Shown one piece after another: positions 37,051 to 45,925 of a DNA stretch of 64,000 nucleotides. The position numbers and the translations under genes were made by a program. Every line of letters begins with the position of its first letter. Position 1 is the first letter of the stretch. The notes beneath the pieces were generated by a model, which ran no database searches, was not told the origin of the DNA, and saw only the letters and a list, made by a program, of their open reading frames with translations. Source of the stretch: Rhodoferax sp. (lineage in GTDB: Bacteria > Pseudomonadota > Gammaproteobacteria > Burkholderiales > Burkholderiaceae_C); NCBI RefSeq assembly GCF_028688795.1, contig NZ_JAQTXM010000004.1, positions 62,001 through 126,000 on the forward strand, read 5' to 3'.

Positions 37051-37722
37051 ATGGAAACCGAGAACAAGAAACCGGGTCTTTTTATTACTGTGGAAGGACT
37101 GGATGGCTCAGGCAAGACCACTGCTGTGAAATACCTGGCTGAAGCTTTAAGGGCACAAGGTATCGAAGTGGTCACCACTCGAGAGCCTGGAGGAACTGCC
37201 ATTTCGGAGCAGTTGCGCAATCTGATTGTGGGGCAACACGAAGAACCACTGGACCCTATGGCGCGTCTTCTGATGGTCATGGCAGGACGCATTCAGCATT
37301 TAAAGAACCTGATTTATCCCGCTTTAAAAGAAGGCAAGGTGGTGCTGAGTGATCGGTATACCGACTCCATGCACGTTTATCAAGGTTATATGGACGGCCT
37401 TCGTCCAGCTATCTTGATGCTTGAGAATATGCAAGAAATTCGCTACTTGTCCAATCGGCCCGATTTGACACTGCTGATGGATTTACCCGCGCATATTGCC
37501 TTTGAGAGAACAAAGAACGAACGTGAGGCAGACAACCATTTTACTGAAGGAAGTCTGGAGGTGTTGGCAAAGCAGTACGACTACTACCACAAACGAATGG
37601 ACGCTGCCAATAAAGAGGCCCCTGGTAGCATTTGGTGTATTGATGCATCTAAGCCCTTGTGTGAAGTCAACAAGTTCTTAGACTCTTTTTCTGAACTGAT
37701 TGCGCACCGCATGAAACCTTAA
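37051..37722 (+). CDS. tmk: Thymidylate kinase
   Basis: Phosphorylates dTMP to dTDP with ATP. The P-loop GLDGSGKT is at residues 16-23, preceded by the typical FITVE strand; TREPGGTAISEQLR (about 49-62) is the dTMP-binding signature; DRYTDSMHVYQG (about 103-114) carries the DR(Y/H) motif. Length (223) is normal for the family. TGCAAGGATTAAACC precedes the ATG. Together with ThyX and NrdA/NrdB it gives the phage its own dTTP supply. It is a single gene between a terminator/promoter element and a convergent terminator. Confidence 0.96.
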   Translation: METENKKPGLFITVEGLDGSGKTTAVKYLAEALRAQGIEVVTTREPGGTAISEQLRNLIVGQHEEPLDPMARLLMVMAGRIQHLKNLIYPALKEGKVVLSDRYTDSMHVYQGYMDGLRPAILMLENMQEIRYLSNRPDLTLLMDLPAHIAFERTKNEREADNHFTEGSLEVLAKQYDYYHKRMDAANKEAPGSIWCIDASKPLCEVNKFLDSFSELIAHRMKP

Positions 37723-37723
37723 T

Positions 37724-37783
37724 ATACACCATAAAACCTCGTGAAGGCACTGTAAGGGCGCCTCACGAGGTTTTATGGTGTAT
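37724..37783. terminator. Bidirectional terminator, 21-bp perfect stem
   Basis: 37724-37744 pairs with 37763-37783, with extra pairing inside the loop (GGC/GCC). It lies between convergent genes. The outer arms carry CCATAAAA and TTTTATGG, a variant of the usual GCATAA/TTATGC. Confidence 0.88.
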
Positions 37784-37814
37784 GTGCTGTAACTCAGCGC
37801 GCCAAGCCAATGCG

Positions 37815-38582
37815 CTAGTCAGCGAGCACTTTTGCTACATTGTATTTATGGTCTTCATAAGACCCGCTTCGCTTGACGTAATCGTGAACTTCGATATCGA
37901 AATAAAAATAATCACTAGGGATAGCAAGTCCTGCTTTCAGGTAAATGCATGTGAGCACTTTTTGATAAGCGCGCAACCGGGTGCTTTTATCGATGTTGGT
38001 AAAGCGAATATTCTTCATGAAGTTGTGAATATTCGGAGGCACCTTCTGTGAGAACAGCAGGTGCATAATTGTGTTGTTTCTAAGGACCGAGTCGATAATC
38101 TGTGGCAGTTTATGGACATCAACAAAATCAGACATGGGCTGATTGTCTACGTCAATCACTTTCATTTCGCGATGCTTAGCATAAATCAGAATCATTAATG
38201 CGGTGGTTCTGTCCATGAGGCACAACGATTCGGGGATACTTACGTCATGTAGGTGCGCACTTACAGTAATGCAACGCTTAATGTTGTCAGCTTCCTTTGG
38301 GGCTTCTTGCTGAATATAGATGGCAGTCTTAACTAAACTGTCCTTGGAGTGATTGGCCACCAAATGCATCCAATACCCATGTTTACTTAAGTCCTCTTCT
38401 TTATAATCCGTCTCGTAAATCTTAAGCGCTTCTTTTAACGCAATGCTAGGTGTGTACACGTTACCACCAATTGACATCCAACCATTCCTGTAAGTGATGT
38501 CTATGGTAGGCTTATATCCTTCTGTGTTCGCAAGACCCACCAGTTGTTTGGCCCATTTTGCTGCCCTTTTGAAAATTGACAC
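37815..38582 (-). CDS. Unknown 255-aa protein
   Basis: I start at the GTG at 38582 because TTGAGGA lies 9 bases upstream of it on this strand; a TTG five codons earlier has no such site. Mixed alpha/beta, with conserved-looking stretches such as YRNGWMSIGGNVYTPSIALK. No known domain. It is transcribed towards the convergent terminator and its promoter region is shared with the rightward unit at 38739-39502. Confidence 0.78.
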   Translation of the reverse strand: MSIFKRAAKWAKQLVGLANTEGYKPTIDITYRNGWMSIGGNVYTPSIALKEALKIYETDYKEEDLSKHGYWMHLVANHSKDSLVKTAIYIQQEAPKEADNIKRCITVSAHLHDVSIPESLCLMDRTTALMILIYAKHREMKVIDVDNQPMSDFVDVHKLPQIIDSVLRNNTIMHLLFSQKVPPNIHNFMKNIRFTNIDKSTRLRAYQKVLTCIYLKAGLAIPSDYFYFDIEVHDYVKRSGSYEDHKYNVAKVLAD

Positions 38583-38735
38583 GGTAGAATTCCTCAATGG
38601 TAGTTTGACACAGAATTGTTGCGAAACGATAAAAGTTTACTAAAAATACTTTTACTATATGTATCGTCCAGTATTATTTTGAACACATATTACAGTAATA
38701 GTGCTTAAACAAGAAGGGGGTGCATCACGATTGAG
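38583..38735. promoter_or_regulatory. Divergent promoter region with CATATTAC box
   Basis: AT-rich stretch between divergent genes. CATATTAC at 38686-38693 matches the phiKZ-type early promoter box (TATATTAC) in 7 of 8 positions. The following AGTAATA makes TATTACAGTAATA nearly palindromic, so TATTAC is also present on the minus strand and could serve the 38582 gene. Nothing else is recognisable here. Confidence 0.5.
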
Positions 38736-38738
38736 AGC

Positions 38739-38938
38739 GTGCGATTAGAATTATCTAGTTCGCACATGGCATGGCTGGGTCTCCAGTTCATGCGCAGGTG
38801 TAAAGAATGCATGCCCGCAGTAGGCTCCCTTGAGCTTTTCTCTGCGGCCCTAGGGGAAATGACTCCTAGACGCAAACACTTGCAACAGATGAGATTGCTT
38901 GTCTGTGTTAATCCCCTAATCAAAAAGGATTTGTCATG
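38739..38938 (+). CDS. Possible small protein coupled to the lysozyme gene
   Basis: A 66-codon frame with GTG start at 38739 (an ATG nine codons later at 38766 is also possible). Its stop TGA overlaps the lysozyme start (ATGA), typical of translational coupling. There is no good ribosome site and no membrane segment, so it is not a holin. It may be only a leader region. Low certainty. Confidence 0.3.
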
Positions 38939-39502
38939 AAGATTGTTTCAGCGTTTTTATTCGTGGTCTCACTGGTTCTTTTTGCGTGTATGCCTCCTAC
39001 GGCACACGCTGAACCTGTCTCCGCAGAACGTGTGGCTGCTGTGCAGTGGGTCAAAGAAAACAGCTCTCCGACCATGTCGGATGCGAAGCTGAAGAAGATT
39101 GTCAGCAATGTCTGGGCCACGGCTCACTTGAATGACATCAATCCCTTGTTGGTCATGTCTGTCATCAAGACGGAGTCCAACTTCAAAGAAAACACCAAAT
39201 CGTTTTACGGCGCGAAAGGCCTGATGCAAGTGGTTCCTCGGTTTCACCGGGACAAGCTCAAGGGTCGTAACCCCTATGATGCTCACACTTCGATTGAAGT
39301 GGGAACTCAAATTCTTAAGGATTGCTGGGACAAAAGTCGCCGCAACCTGAAAGCTGCCTTGCAGTGCTATTCGGGCGGTGGAGGTAAAAAATACTACAAG
39401 AAAGTAGTAACCAACCACGCTGCGCTGAAAACCTATTTGAAAGACACTCAACAAAGTGAGGTCAAGTTGTCGCAGTTTGCTGCGAATTACAACAACCTTT
39501 AA
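38936..39502 (+). CDS. Exported SLT-type lytic transglycosylase / endolysin
   Basis: Cleaves the glycan strands of peptidoglycan. It has a Sec signal peptide (hydrophobic 4-18, likely cut after AHA at 23-25). LFAC at 15-18 could be a poor lipobox, so a lipoprotein form cannot be excluded. The SLT fold follows: VIKTESNF with catalytic E80, GAKGLMQV (92-99), and GTQILKDCW, ALQCYSGGGG further on. AAAAGGATTTGTC precedes the ATG. Most tail lysozymes lack a signal peptide, so this is more likely the host-lysis enzyme than a virion part. Closes its transcript at the 39525 terminator. Confidence 0.92.
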   Translation: MKIVSAFLFVVSLVLFACMPPTAHAEPVSAERVAAVQWVKENSSPTMSDAKLKKIVSNVWATAHLNDINPLLVMSVIKTESNFKENTKSFYGAKGLMQVVPRFHRDKLKGRNPYDAHTSIEVGTQILKDCWDKSRRNLKAALQCYSGGGGKKYYKKVVTNHAALKTYLKDTQQSEVKLSQFAANYNNL

Positions 39503-39524
39503 GTAAAGGATTTAAGTTAATGAA

Positions 39525-39562
39525 AGCATAAGAGCCGTGGGAACTCCCACGGCTCTTATGCT
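39525..39562. terminator. Bidirectional terminator, 17-bp perfect stem
   Basis: AGCATAAGAGCCGTGGG (39525-39541), loop AACT, and its complement (39546-39562). It lies between the convergent lysozyme and fibre-chaperone genes. Confidence 0.88.
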
Positions 39563-39595
39563 GTTAGCTTATTTTTTTTGTTAAGTGTGAAAGCG

Positions 39596-39931
39596 TCAGT
39601 TAAGTAAGGCTCGCGCTTCTTGCCGTTTTTGTAAAACGTCGTCAGGAATGGGCTTTCCGGTTTCCATCATGCGAGTAACATACCAGTCGGTGTTTTTTAG
39701 GCATATACCGGCGGCTCTTTTTGCTGCTACTAGGCGCTGCTCCTCAGTAAAAACAACGTCTGTAAGTACGGGTGATCCGTTCGGCGACAATGAAATACGT
39801 TTTCCTTTAGATTGACCATTTAATAATTCACGGTGCAGTTCTTCAGATATCATTACAGAATCATCAGGGATACTTTCATGGATTTCCGAGACGTAAAAAC
39901 CACCTGTTTTCTGAGAATAAAAAATGCTCAT
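39596..39931 (-). CDS. Tail fibre assembly chaperone
   Basis: A 111-residue protein, start at ATG 39931, one base after the fibre stop, so translation is coupled. It opens with MSIFYSQKTGGFYVSEIHE, followed by IPDDSVMISEELHRELLNGQ and EEQRLVAAKRAAG. This is the layout of the phage tail fibre assembly (Tfa/GpG-like) proteins, which hold the tip of the adjacent fibre during folding. A longer frame upstream overlaps the fibre gene and is not protein-like. Confidence 0.85.
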   Translation of the reverse strand: MSIFYSQKTGGFYVSEIHESIPDDSVMISEELHRELLNGQSKGKRISLSPNGSPVLTDVVFTEEQRLVAAKRAAGICLKNTDWYVTRMMETGKPIPDDVLQKRQEARALLN

Positions 39932-39932
39932 T

Positions 39933-41906
39933 TTAATATCCAATCGCAATGAAGGTAACGTAAATTTGCTGAACTGCGTTGTTCCATTCTTGAACCGTGA
40001 AAGAAAAACCAGAATTTGTAATGCCGGTGACGGCAACACTTGCATCAAATGCGCCTGCAGCAAACGACTCCATCGTAGTATGCACATGAAATGCCATATT
40101 CGGAAACACGATAGGGAATAATGCAGAGGTGTCAAAATAATCCGTTTGTGGATCACCAACTGCGACACGTCCCCACTGAATAATTAAACCACTCCCAGGC
40201 AGCTTCACATAACCCGCACCGGATTTATTGCTTCCAGGATCTGTAACACTGTCGGCATATTTAACGCCAAAACCATCGTGAAAATTGCCTTGGTAATAGC
40301 CATTTAGGCGCCAGCCTCGACCAGCACCACTGTCCCATTCCGCTTCTATTGTGTAGTTCGCATCAAGGTTACGACTATATAACTTATTGTGCGTATGTGA
40401 AGCCGCAGCGTAATCGTGGGTGTGATTAGTAGCGGCGTAGTCGTGTGCATGTGCAGACGGTGCATAAGTAGCTGGTGCTCCTGTGACCCCGGTCCATGCA
40501 ACCGAGCCAGCACTGTTAGCGTAATTTACACTGGCCGCACTGAGATCATGTCCGTGACTTGCAGGTGCGGCGTAGTTATTGTAGTTGGCCGCATTCAGGA
40601 TAACGTGACCATTAAGCGTCATTCCATCATTATGGTGAGTGACGCCTGGGGTGTCAGTACCACTGCTTGCGTTCCAGAACCGGAAAACGTCAGTTGCGTC
40701 GTTAGTCAGGCGGAACATCATCGCTATGTCCTCACCTCCGCCGCTTTCTAAGAGGATGGATGCAGTATCACCGCCTCCTCCAAACGCATCATTATCCCAG
40801 ACAATGCCCTGGTTGGCGCCAGGGCGCAAGTTATGTGCTGTATCAACACTGAATCCAGACGGATTATAGACGTAGTAGTTGGTTTCGTCCTGGCCATCGT
40901 TTGCGCCCCAAACCCATTGAGGTTGGCCAGTTTTTGATGTCCAATTGAAATTAATATTAACGCCATCTTCGCGAACAGGGTGAGCCCTGCCTGCGCTATC
41001 TGCATACTTGACACTCGCGTTCGAGAGGTCGTGAGAGTGTGCAGCTGCAGCTGCGCCAAGTGTTGCTAATGACGGCAATGGGTGAACGTGATCACTCTTT
41101 GCCGCTGTGGTTGCAGATCCTACAGCGGCTGAAGTTGCTAAGCTGGTACCTGCTGAGGTGCCTAATGCGGCGGCACTGGCAGCTATGCCGTTTAGCTTTG
41201 TTTTATCTACAGCACTCATCAAGCCAGATGCATTTATTGTGGCATCGGTGTGTGTGTGATCGCTCTTAGAAAAACGCGTCCCTGCACTCGGTGAATATTC
41301 GTCTAGATCAAAGCTAAGACCGCGTTGATCGCCGCCACTTTCATAAATGCGCACCACGTCCTTAGTAGAATCAATGATGATATCGCCAGTAAGTGTCGTG
41401 CCAGCTGTGGGCAACTGAAACATCAAACCACCACCGTCCTCGCCATACGCAAGAAACTCTGGTTTATTTTCAATATACTCAAACGAGGCAGTACCCGTAA
41501 AAGTAGGAGAGTTTAAAGGGGCTGTGGCGTCTAAGCGCACCTTATCGGCCGCACTCATGAAGCCCGCCGCAGTCGAAGTAGCAACGCCGGGCATGGCGTG
41601 AACGTGATCGGAGCGTGCAGCAGCCGATGACGAACCCAGTGCCGAAGAAGCACCTACCGCCTCTGCAGCAGGCGCTGCATTCGTTATCGACACAGAACCG
41701 GCACTCATTGCGATGTTGGAGACAAACTCCGTGGTCGCAATCTGGGTGGTACTTGTTCCAGCGGCTGCTGTAGGGGCTTTTGGAATCCCCGTCAATATAG
41801 GTGATTCCAGTGGTGCAGCACCATTAACGTCAGTGATCGCCAAACTGACGTCTCCGGTCCTTCCAGCTACTGTAGAAACAATTTTGGTTGTGACTGATCG
41901 TCCCAT
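39933..41906 (-). CDS. Tail fibre of temperate-phage type
   Basis: A 657-residue fibre. The N-terminus (VAGRTGDVSLAITDVNGAAP, then LTGIPKAPTAAAGTSTTQIA) is the pattern seen in P2/Mu/lambda-type fibres. The shaft holds repeated HTH/HVH units (SDHVHAMPG, SDHTHTDAT, SDHVHPLPS, ASHGHDLSA, TNHTHDYAA, ASHTHN), which bind metal ions in such fibres. The C-terminus (GLIIQWGRVAVGDPQTDYF onward) is a receptor-binding tip of the gp37/Gp12 type. It lies on the opposite strand from the collagen-type fibres, together with its own chaperone, and looks like an acquired host-range module. Confidence 0.88.
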   Translation of the reverse strand: MGRSVTTKIVSTVAGRTGDVSLAITDVNGAAPLESPILTGIPKAPTAAAGTSTTQIATTEFVSNIAMSAGSVSITNAAPAAEAVGASSALGSSSAAARSDHVHAMPGVATSTAAGFMSAADKVRLDATAPLNSPTFTGTASFEYIENKPEFLAYGEDGGGLMFQLPTAGTTLTGDIIIDSTKDVVRIYESGGDQRGLSFDLDEYSPSAGTRFSKSDHTHTDATINASGLMSAVDKTKLNGIAASAAALGTSAGTSLATSAAVGSATTAAKSDHVHPLPSLATLGAAAAAHSHDLSNASVKYADSAGRAHPVREDGVNINFNWTSKTGQPQWVWGANDGQDETNYYVYNPSGFSVDTAHNLRPGANQGIVWDNDAFGGGGDTASILLESGGGEDIAMMFRLTNDATDVFRFWNASSGTDTPGVTHHNDGMTLNGHVILNAANYNNYAAPASHGHDLSAASVNYANSAGSVAWTGVTGAPATYAPSAHAHDYAATNHTHDYAAASHTHNKLYSRNLDANYTIEAEWDSGAGRGWRLNGYYQGNFHDGFGVKYADSVTDPGSNKSGAGYVKLPGSGLIIQWGRVAVGDPQTDYFDTSALFPIVFPNMAFHVHTTMESFAAGAFDASVAVTGITNSGFSFTVQEWNNAVQQIYVTFIAIGY

Positions 41907-41934
41907 TTTCTTTTCCTTTTAAATAAAAGACATG

Positions 41935-43959
41935 TCACCAGCTCAAGAAGCTGGGTTTTTGTTTGTCGGCAAGCACCGCAGGGCTGTCAATACCTTCTAG
42001 AGAAGCATTGTAACTTTCCAGATCGTCAGTGATGTCAAACGGTGAGGTGATTCCCAGGATCTCTTCAATCTGCTGCTGACTCCATTTCAGAATATCGACA
42101 CTTCGTGTACTGATATTGGGTTCATTCCCTGTGTCCAGGGAGGTGGTGTACACGTAGCATTGCGTGTTTGCGCCAATTCGATGCACACGGGAAACTGCTT
42201 GTTGCAAAATATAGTCACGGAAAGGTGCATCGATCATGATGACCGTGTCTGCCATAGTCAACGGCACCGCAGTAGACAACGACACATACGTCGCTAAGAG
42301 CGGATTGATGTCTTCGTCCTTATCGAATTGTTCGATAATACTGCTGAGGTTGTTGTTGGTCTTACCATACACTGACAGAGGATTGAGACCGATCAAAGGT
42401 AACTGGCGCTCACACCTTTCGATGACGTGTGTAAACGAAGTAAACACCACAGTCTTCTTTTTGGTGGATTGACAGATCGCTTTAAAGGGCAAGTATTCCA
42501 CCATGTCAACATGGCAAGCAATTCTCGCACCGCCCACAATCCGCCCTAAACACTCGCCTTGTATCTTCAAGTGCACATACTTCACAATCGAGCGAACGTC
42601 CTTAAACTCGTTCTTCAGCTCGGGTGGCAAAGAAGGGATGATCTTATTGGCCTCGTAGCGGTTACAAAACACCATGTAGTCTTTTGCGGAGAAGTCGCCC
42701 GAGGACTTGATCACTAACTTCAGGTAAGTTTCGTACTGCTCAAACTCTGCCAACTCACGCTCTGTAGTCAAACCGTTTTTGTGCAGTTTAAGGCACTGGT
42801 AAAACAAGGCCTCATCTGTGGGTTTTCTTTCGCGATAATAGTCGTGACGTTCTTTCACAAACTCGCGCATCTTGTCACGGATAGCAGCAAGCGTATACTG
42901 TTGTGCACTGGGCATCTTCACTTTAATTTCTTGGAAGATAGGGTCTTGCAGATTAAGCCGACTCTTCTCCACCTTGAATGACACCAAACCCATGCGGTTT
43001 TTCAGAATCTCAACAGCCCGCTCATTCGAGCCGCCATAAATCTTCTTAAACCGTGTCTGCGCATCTTCCGTAAACAACGGATCAATGCAGCGGAACAAAG
43101 GAATCGCCTCGATGCTCAGTGCTTTAATCGGCGTACCCGACAACCAAATGACGTTTTGTGATTGCGTCAATGCGCACAATTCAATGAATGCTTGAGTGCG
43201 TTTAGCGTCTAGCGATGAGAAGTTGTGCGACTCATCCAAGATGATCGTGATCTTGTTGGTGCCAATAGACTTGGCAATTTCCAGCAGTGTTGGTAAGGCT
43301 TCGTAGTTGCCTACAATAAATTTTTCTGTACCTTTGAACTTCTGGTTGCTGTTGGTTAGCCAGTATGACGGTGGTTTGTGGAAATGCTCATTGAAGCTAC
43401 TTTCCCAAACTCGATTCAAGGCGTTGTTAGGTGCCACTACAATGACACGCTCGGAATGCAGCATCTCTGAGAGTGCCAGCGAGGTGTAGGTCTTGCCACT
43501 GCCAGCACTCGCAGCCAGCAACAAGCCGTTGAGCCCATAGTGCTGTGTCAGCGTTTCGTAAGCAGTAAAGAATTCTTCTTGGAAGTCCAGTGGCGTGTAC
43601 TTCAAGTTTTTTAACATGCTCCTGTCTAAACGTGGAATCACTGGTTGAGAAATCTTACTCAACCAGGTATCGCTAAGCAAGTGCTCTTTGATCTTGTTCA
43701 GCGTACGGATGCTTAATTTAAGAGAATTGTGTTGGGTCAAGCGCTCTAGGGTATAGAGCACGTCAGGTGCAAAGAATGAAGGGAAAGAAAAAGAGCTACG
43801 CCACATGCGGGAAAACATGTGTTGGTTGATCTTGTTAGTACCCCAAATGGCCTTAATGTCTTTGGCCATCACCTCGGCATCGACGCCTTCTACAAATATC
43901 TCGTTACCTCGGGTCTCTATGGTGATGTTGCCTGTTAAGCGTTTAATTGTGGAAAACAT
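41935..43959 (-). CDS. SNF2-like superfamily 2 helicase
   Basis: A 674-residue ATP-dependent DNA translocase. Motif I SAGSGKT is at 151-157, motif II DESH at 242-245, motif III SGTP at 274-277, and motif VI VSRVHRIGA lies near residue 600 (QAVSRVHRIG is typical of SNF2 enzymes). The first 120 residues are a separate N-terminal domain. SNF2-like helicases of jumbo phages are thought to act in replication, repair or transcription remodelling. The gene is preceded by a composite terminator/TATG element in the correct orientation at 44035-44071. Confidence 0.92.
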   Translation of the reverse strand: MFSTIKRLTGNITIETRGNEIFVEGVDAEVMAKDIKAIWGTNKINQHMFSRMWRSSFSFPSFFAPDVLYTLERLTQHNSLKLSIRTLNKIKEHLLSDTWLSKISQPVIPRLDRSMLKNLKYTPLDFQEEFFTAYETLTQHYGLNGLLLAASAGSGKTYTSLALSEMLHSERVIVVAPNNALNRVWESSFNEHFHKPPSYWLTNSNQKFKGTEKFIVGNYEALPTLLEIAKSIGTNKITIILDESHNFSSLDAKRTQAFIELCALTQSQNVIWLSGTPIKALSIEAIPLFRCIDPLFTEDAQTRFKKIYGGSNERAVEILKNRMGLVSFKVEKSRLNLQDPIFQEIKVKMPSAQQYTLAAIRDKMREFVKERHDYYRERKPTDEALFYQCLKLHKNGLTTERELAEFEQYETYLKLVIKSSGDFSAKDYMVFCNRYEANKIIPSLPPELKNEFKDVRSIVKYVHLKIQGECLGRIVGGARIACHVDMVEYLPFKAICQSTKKKTVVFTSFTHVIERCERQLPLIGLNPLSVYGKTNNNLSSIIEQFDKDEDINPLLATYVSLSTAVPLTMADTVIMIDAPFRDYILQQAVSRVHRIGANTQCYVYTTSLDTGNEPNISTRSVDILKWSQQQIEEILGITSPFDITDDLESYNASLEGIDSPAVLADKQKPSFLSW

Positions 43960-44034
43960 ATTGGTCCTTTAAGCAGCACATACTTTATTCAAACGATGTC
44001 GTTCACAACCTAGGATATCCTGCATTTATGTAGA

Positions 44035-44071
44035 CAGCATAAGAGCCTGGGTTTTACCAGGCTCTTATGCT
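44035..44071 (-). terminator. 15-bp hairpin then TTATGCTGTCTA on the minus strand
   Basis: Stem 44036-44050 with 44057-44071. Both arms have AGCATAA/TTATGCT, but only the minus-strand side continues as TTATGCTGTCTACAT, the same extension as at 36985 and 47246 on plus. That fits a promoter for the helicase gene, which is downstream on minus. Confidence 0.82.
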
Positions 44072-44085
44072 AGTTATTAACAGAC

Positions 44086-44349
44086 TTACTTATCCGCCGT
44101 TTCTTTCTTTTCGTGAGGATCACAACCGATTTTCTTGCGGAAGATGTGTACCGGAACCACGACTCGTGTGTACCAATCGGGCTGCAAAAGATCCAAGTAG
44201 CGCTCTGTCAACGCTGCTACTTTTGGGTCATGTGACATCCAGCGAGAATCCGCCAATATCACATTGCGCAATTGATCGAGCTGTTGGCTGGTTGGCCATT
44301 GACGGCGCAACATTCGTGCTTTGAGGTAACCTGCAATAAGTTTAAGCAT
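44086..44349 (-). CDS. Unknown 87-aa protein
   Basis: Its ATG overlaps the end of thyX by 8 bases, so it is co-translated with thyX. Basic, helical N-terminus (MLKLIAGYLKARMLRRQW), no membrane segment. No family recognised. Confidence 0.7.
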   Translation of the reverse strand: MLKLIAGYLKARMLRRQWPTSQQLDQLRNVILADSRWMSHDPKVAALTERYLDLLQPDWYTRVVVPVHIFRKKIGCDPHEKKETADK

Positions 44350-45262
44350 TCGTATCTCCTTTGTTTTCTAATTGAAAAATTTCTTGTTCAACTTCTTTGC
44401 GGTATTGTCGCCAACCATTGAAGTTACCTGTTTGGCTCTTGTCATTAGAGAGACACGGTGTGGCCACATGCTCGAACGGACTGGCGTGGATAGGTCGTGA
44501 GCTGGCCAATTTCCTGCAAAGATCGATGTCCTCGCTAACGGATGCAGCAGTGCCATCGTGCTTCAAATACGACACGCGGCAGCATCGCGCTGCAGAGACT
44601 TGCTTAAGGATATTTATCCGATCCTCATGATCACCGGAAAGAGTCACGTAATCATCCAACGACACGTATGGCAAGTGCCATTCGCCTTCTCTCATGTATG
44701 TTGGATTGCTAAAAATTCTAGCAAGTCGCATACTGGATGCAAGGGAGCGTATCTCAGGTTGTGCATCAGGATGAATACGCAACTCATCCCAATTATCAAG
44801 GTCTGTCGCTGACAATACCACATGGATGTACTGCCAGGGTTCGAGCAACCGATTCGCTACTTGTTTGTGCAGACCGATTTTCATGGCGCTCCACACAAAC
44901 ACGCACGCAGCCTTACCCGCAGTCCGCCAAAGCCATTTAGCGACAGTCTTGCGCCAGCCTTGCAGTTCCTCTTTGGCCTGCATGCCTGGGCGATTGACAC
45001 CCCAATGAACAGGACCCGCAGGATCATTCCACACCTGCTTGAGCATGGTCTTAACTGGGATAGCACGAGACGAGCTGGCATTTCTGCTGAATACCCGATG
45101 TGTCATGAGTTCCGCATGAATCGCGCGCCAGTAGCGGAGCTGAAACGTCGTGATTCGTTGCCCAGCATGGGAACACGAATCTTTGATGATCTTCACACTG
45201 TGAAAACCGTCATCAAGGTGAGTGACTTGCTCGTATTCCAACCAATTCAAAGATTGTTTCAT
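44342..45262 (-). CDS. thyX: Flavin-dependent thymidylate synthase (ThyX)
   Basis: Makes dTMP from dUMP with FAD and methylene-tetrahydrofolate. The ThyX signature (RHRxxSxNxxSxR) appears at residues 55-67 as HRVFSRNASSSRA; RVSYLKHDG and HASPFEH later are also typical. Start at ATG 45262 with TAGGAAAC before it, giving 306 residues. The family's usual first Arg is Thr here (THRVFS), which is seen in some phage-type ThyX. With tmk it forms the dTTP branch, although the two genes are 7 kb apart and on opposite strands. Confidence 0.93.
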   Translation of the reverse strand: MKQSLNWLEYEQVTHLDDGFHSVKIIKDSCSHAGQRITTFQLRYWRAIHAELMTHRVFSRNASSSRAIPVKTMLKQVWNDPAGPVHWGVNRPGMQAKEELQGWRKTVAKWLWRTAGKAACVFVWSAMKIGLHKQVANRLLEPWQYIHVVLSATDLDNWDELRIHPDAQPEIRSLASSMRLARIFSNPTYMREGEWHLPYVSLDDYVTLSGDHEDRINILKQVSAARCCRVSYLKHDGTAASVSEDIDLCRKLASSRPIHASPFEHVATPCLSNDKSQTGNFNGWRQYRKEVEQEIFQLENKGDTNA

Positions 45263-45342
45263 TTGTTTCCTAAAATAAAAACGGTACAAAAGATTACACA
45301 CGCCGTTAATTTTAATATTTATCTTTCAAATATTTATAGACA

Positions 45343-45350
45343 TATATTAC
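45343..45350 (+). promoter_or_regulatory. Early-promoter box TATATTAC
   Basis: An exact match to the phiKZ early promoter core TATATTAC, in an AT-rich region, 40 bases before the ATG at 45390. It opens the long plus-strand block of small genes. Confidence 0.6.
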
Positions 45351-45389
45351 TACCTTGCAATTGTGCAATCTCCTAAAGGAACATCAACC

Positions 45390-45923
45390 ATGGCTAAAGT
45401 GTTTGTCAACAAAATGTGCGAAGCCCTGCCCAATAACTTCACCATTACTGACCTGGATGCCTACCACCAGCTTCGTCGGTTTTTAGAAAACCGCTTCGCA
45501 GCAGGCACTAAGTGCAAAGTAAGGACACGTCAAGAGTGGTTCCTGAGAACACCAGGTTCGCAACGGCATGTGGTATTTACCGAGATCACGCTACCACTGC
45601 GCAACATGTTGCGCGATCTCGATAGCGCACTGGTGAACTTTTTGATCATGAACGACTTCACTGTTTTTATGGATGATGGCAAGAGCATCACATTCGTTCG
45701 AGAAGTGAACGAGACCGCGTCAAATGTTGCACAAGCGAATCATGCTGGTGCTGAGCCCCAATTTGAGAAAGCGCAAGACCTCGTAGACTGGGTAACGACG
45801 TTGCCGCCACATCTGGCAAAAAACGTTTTTACTGAGGCTTTGGACAAGCACCTTAATGAGGCCCTTGAAGGTAAGACCAACGCGAAGCATGTCATCGCGT
45901 TTAACTCCCGTTATACTGGATAA
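45390..45923 (+). CDS. Unknown early-type protein (177 aa)
   Basis: ATG after TAAAGGAACATCAACC. First gene behind the TATATTAC box. Mixed alpha/beta with no recognised domain; the C-terminal half is polar and helical. Followed by the next gene after 2 bases. Confidence 0.8.
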   Translation: MAKVFVNKMCEALPNNFTITDLDAYHQLRRFLENRFAAGTKCKVRTRQEWFLRTPGSQRHVVFTEITLPLRNMLRDLDSALVNFLIMNDFTVFMDDGKSITFVREVNETASNVAQANHAGAEPQFEKAQDLVDWVTTLPPHLAKNVFTEALDKHLNEALEGKTNAKHVIAFNSRYTG

Positions 45924-45925
45924 GC

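Noticed and set aside
44368..45376. Several plus-strand frames opposite thyX
   Set aside because: All lie antisense to thyX, which has clear family motifs and a ribosome site.
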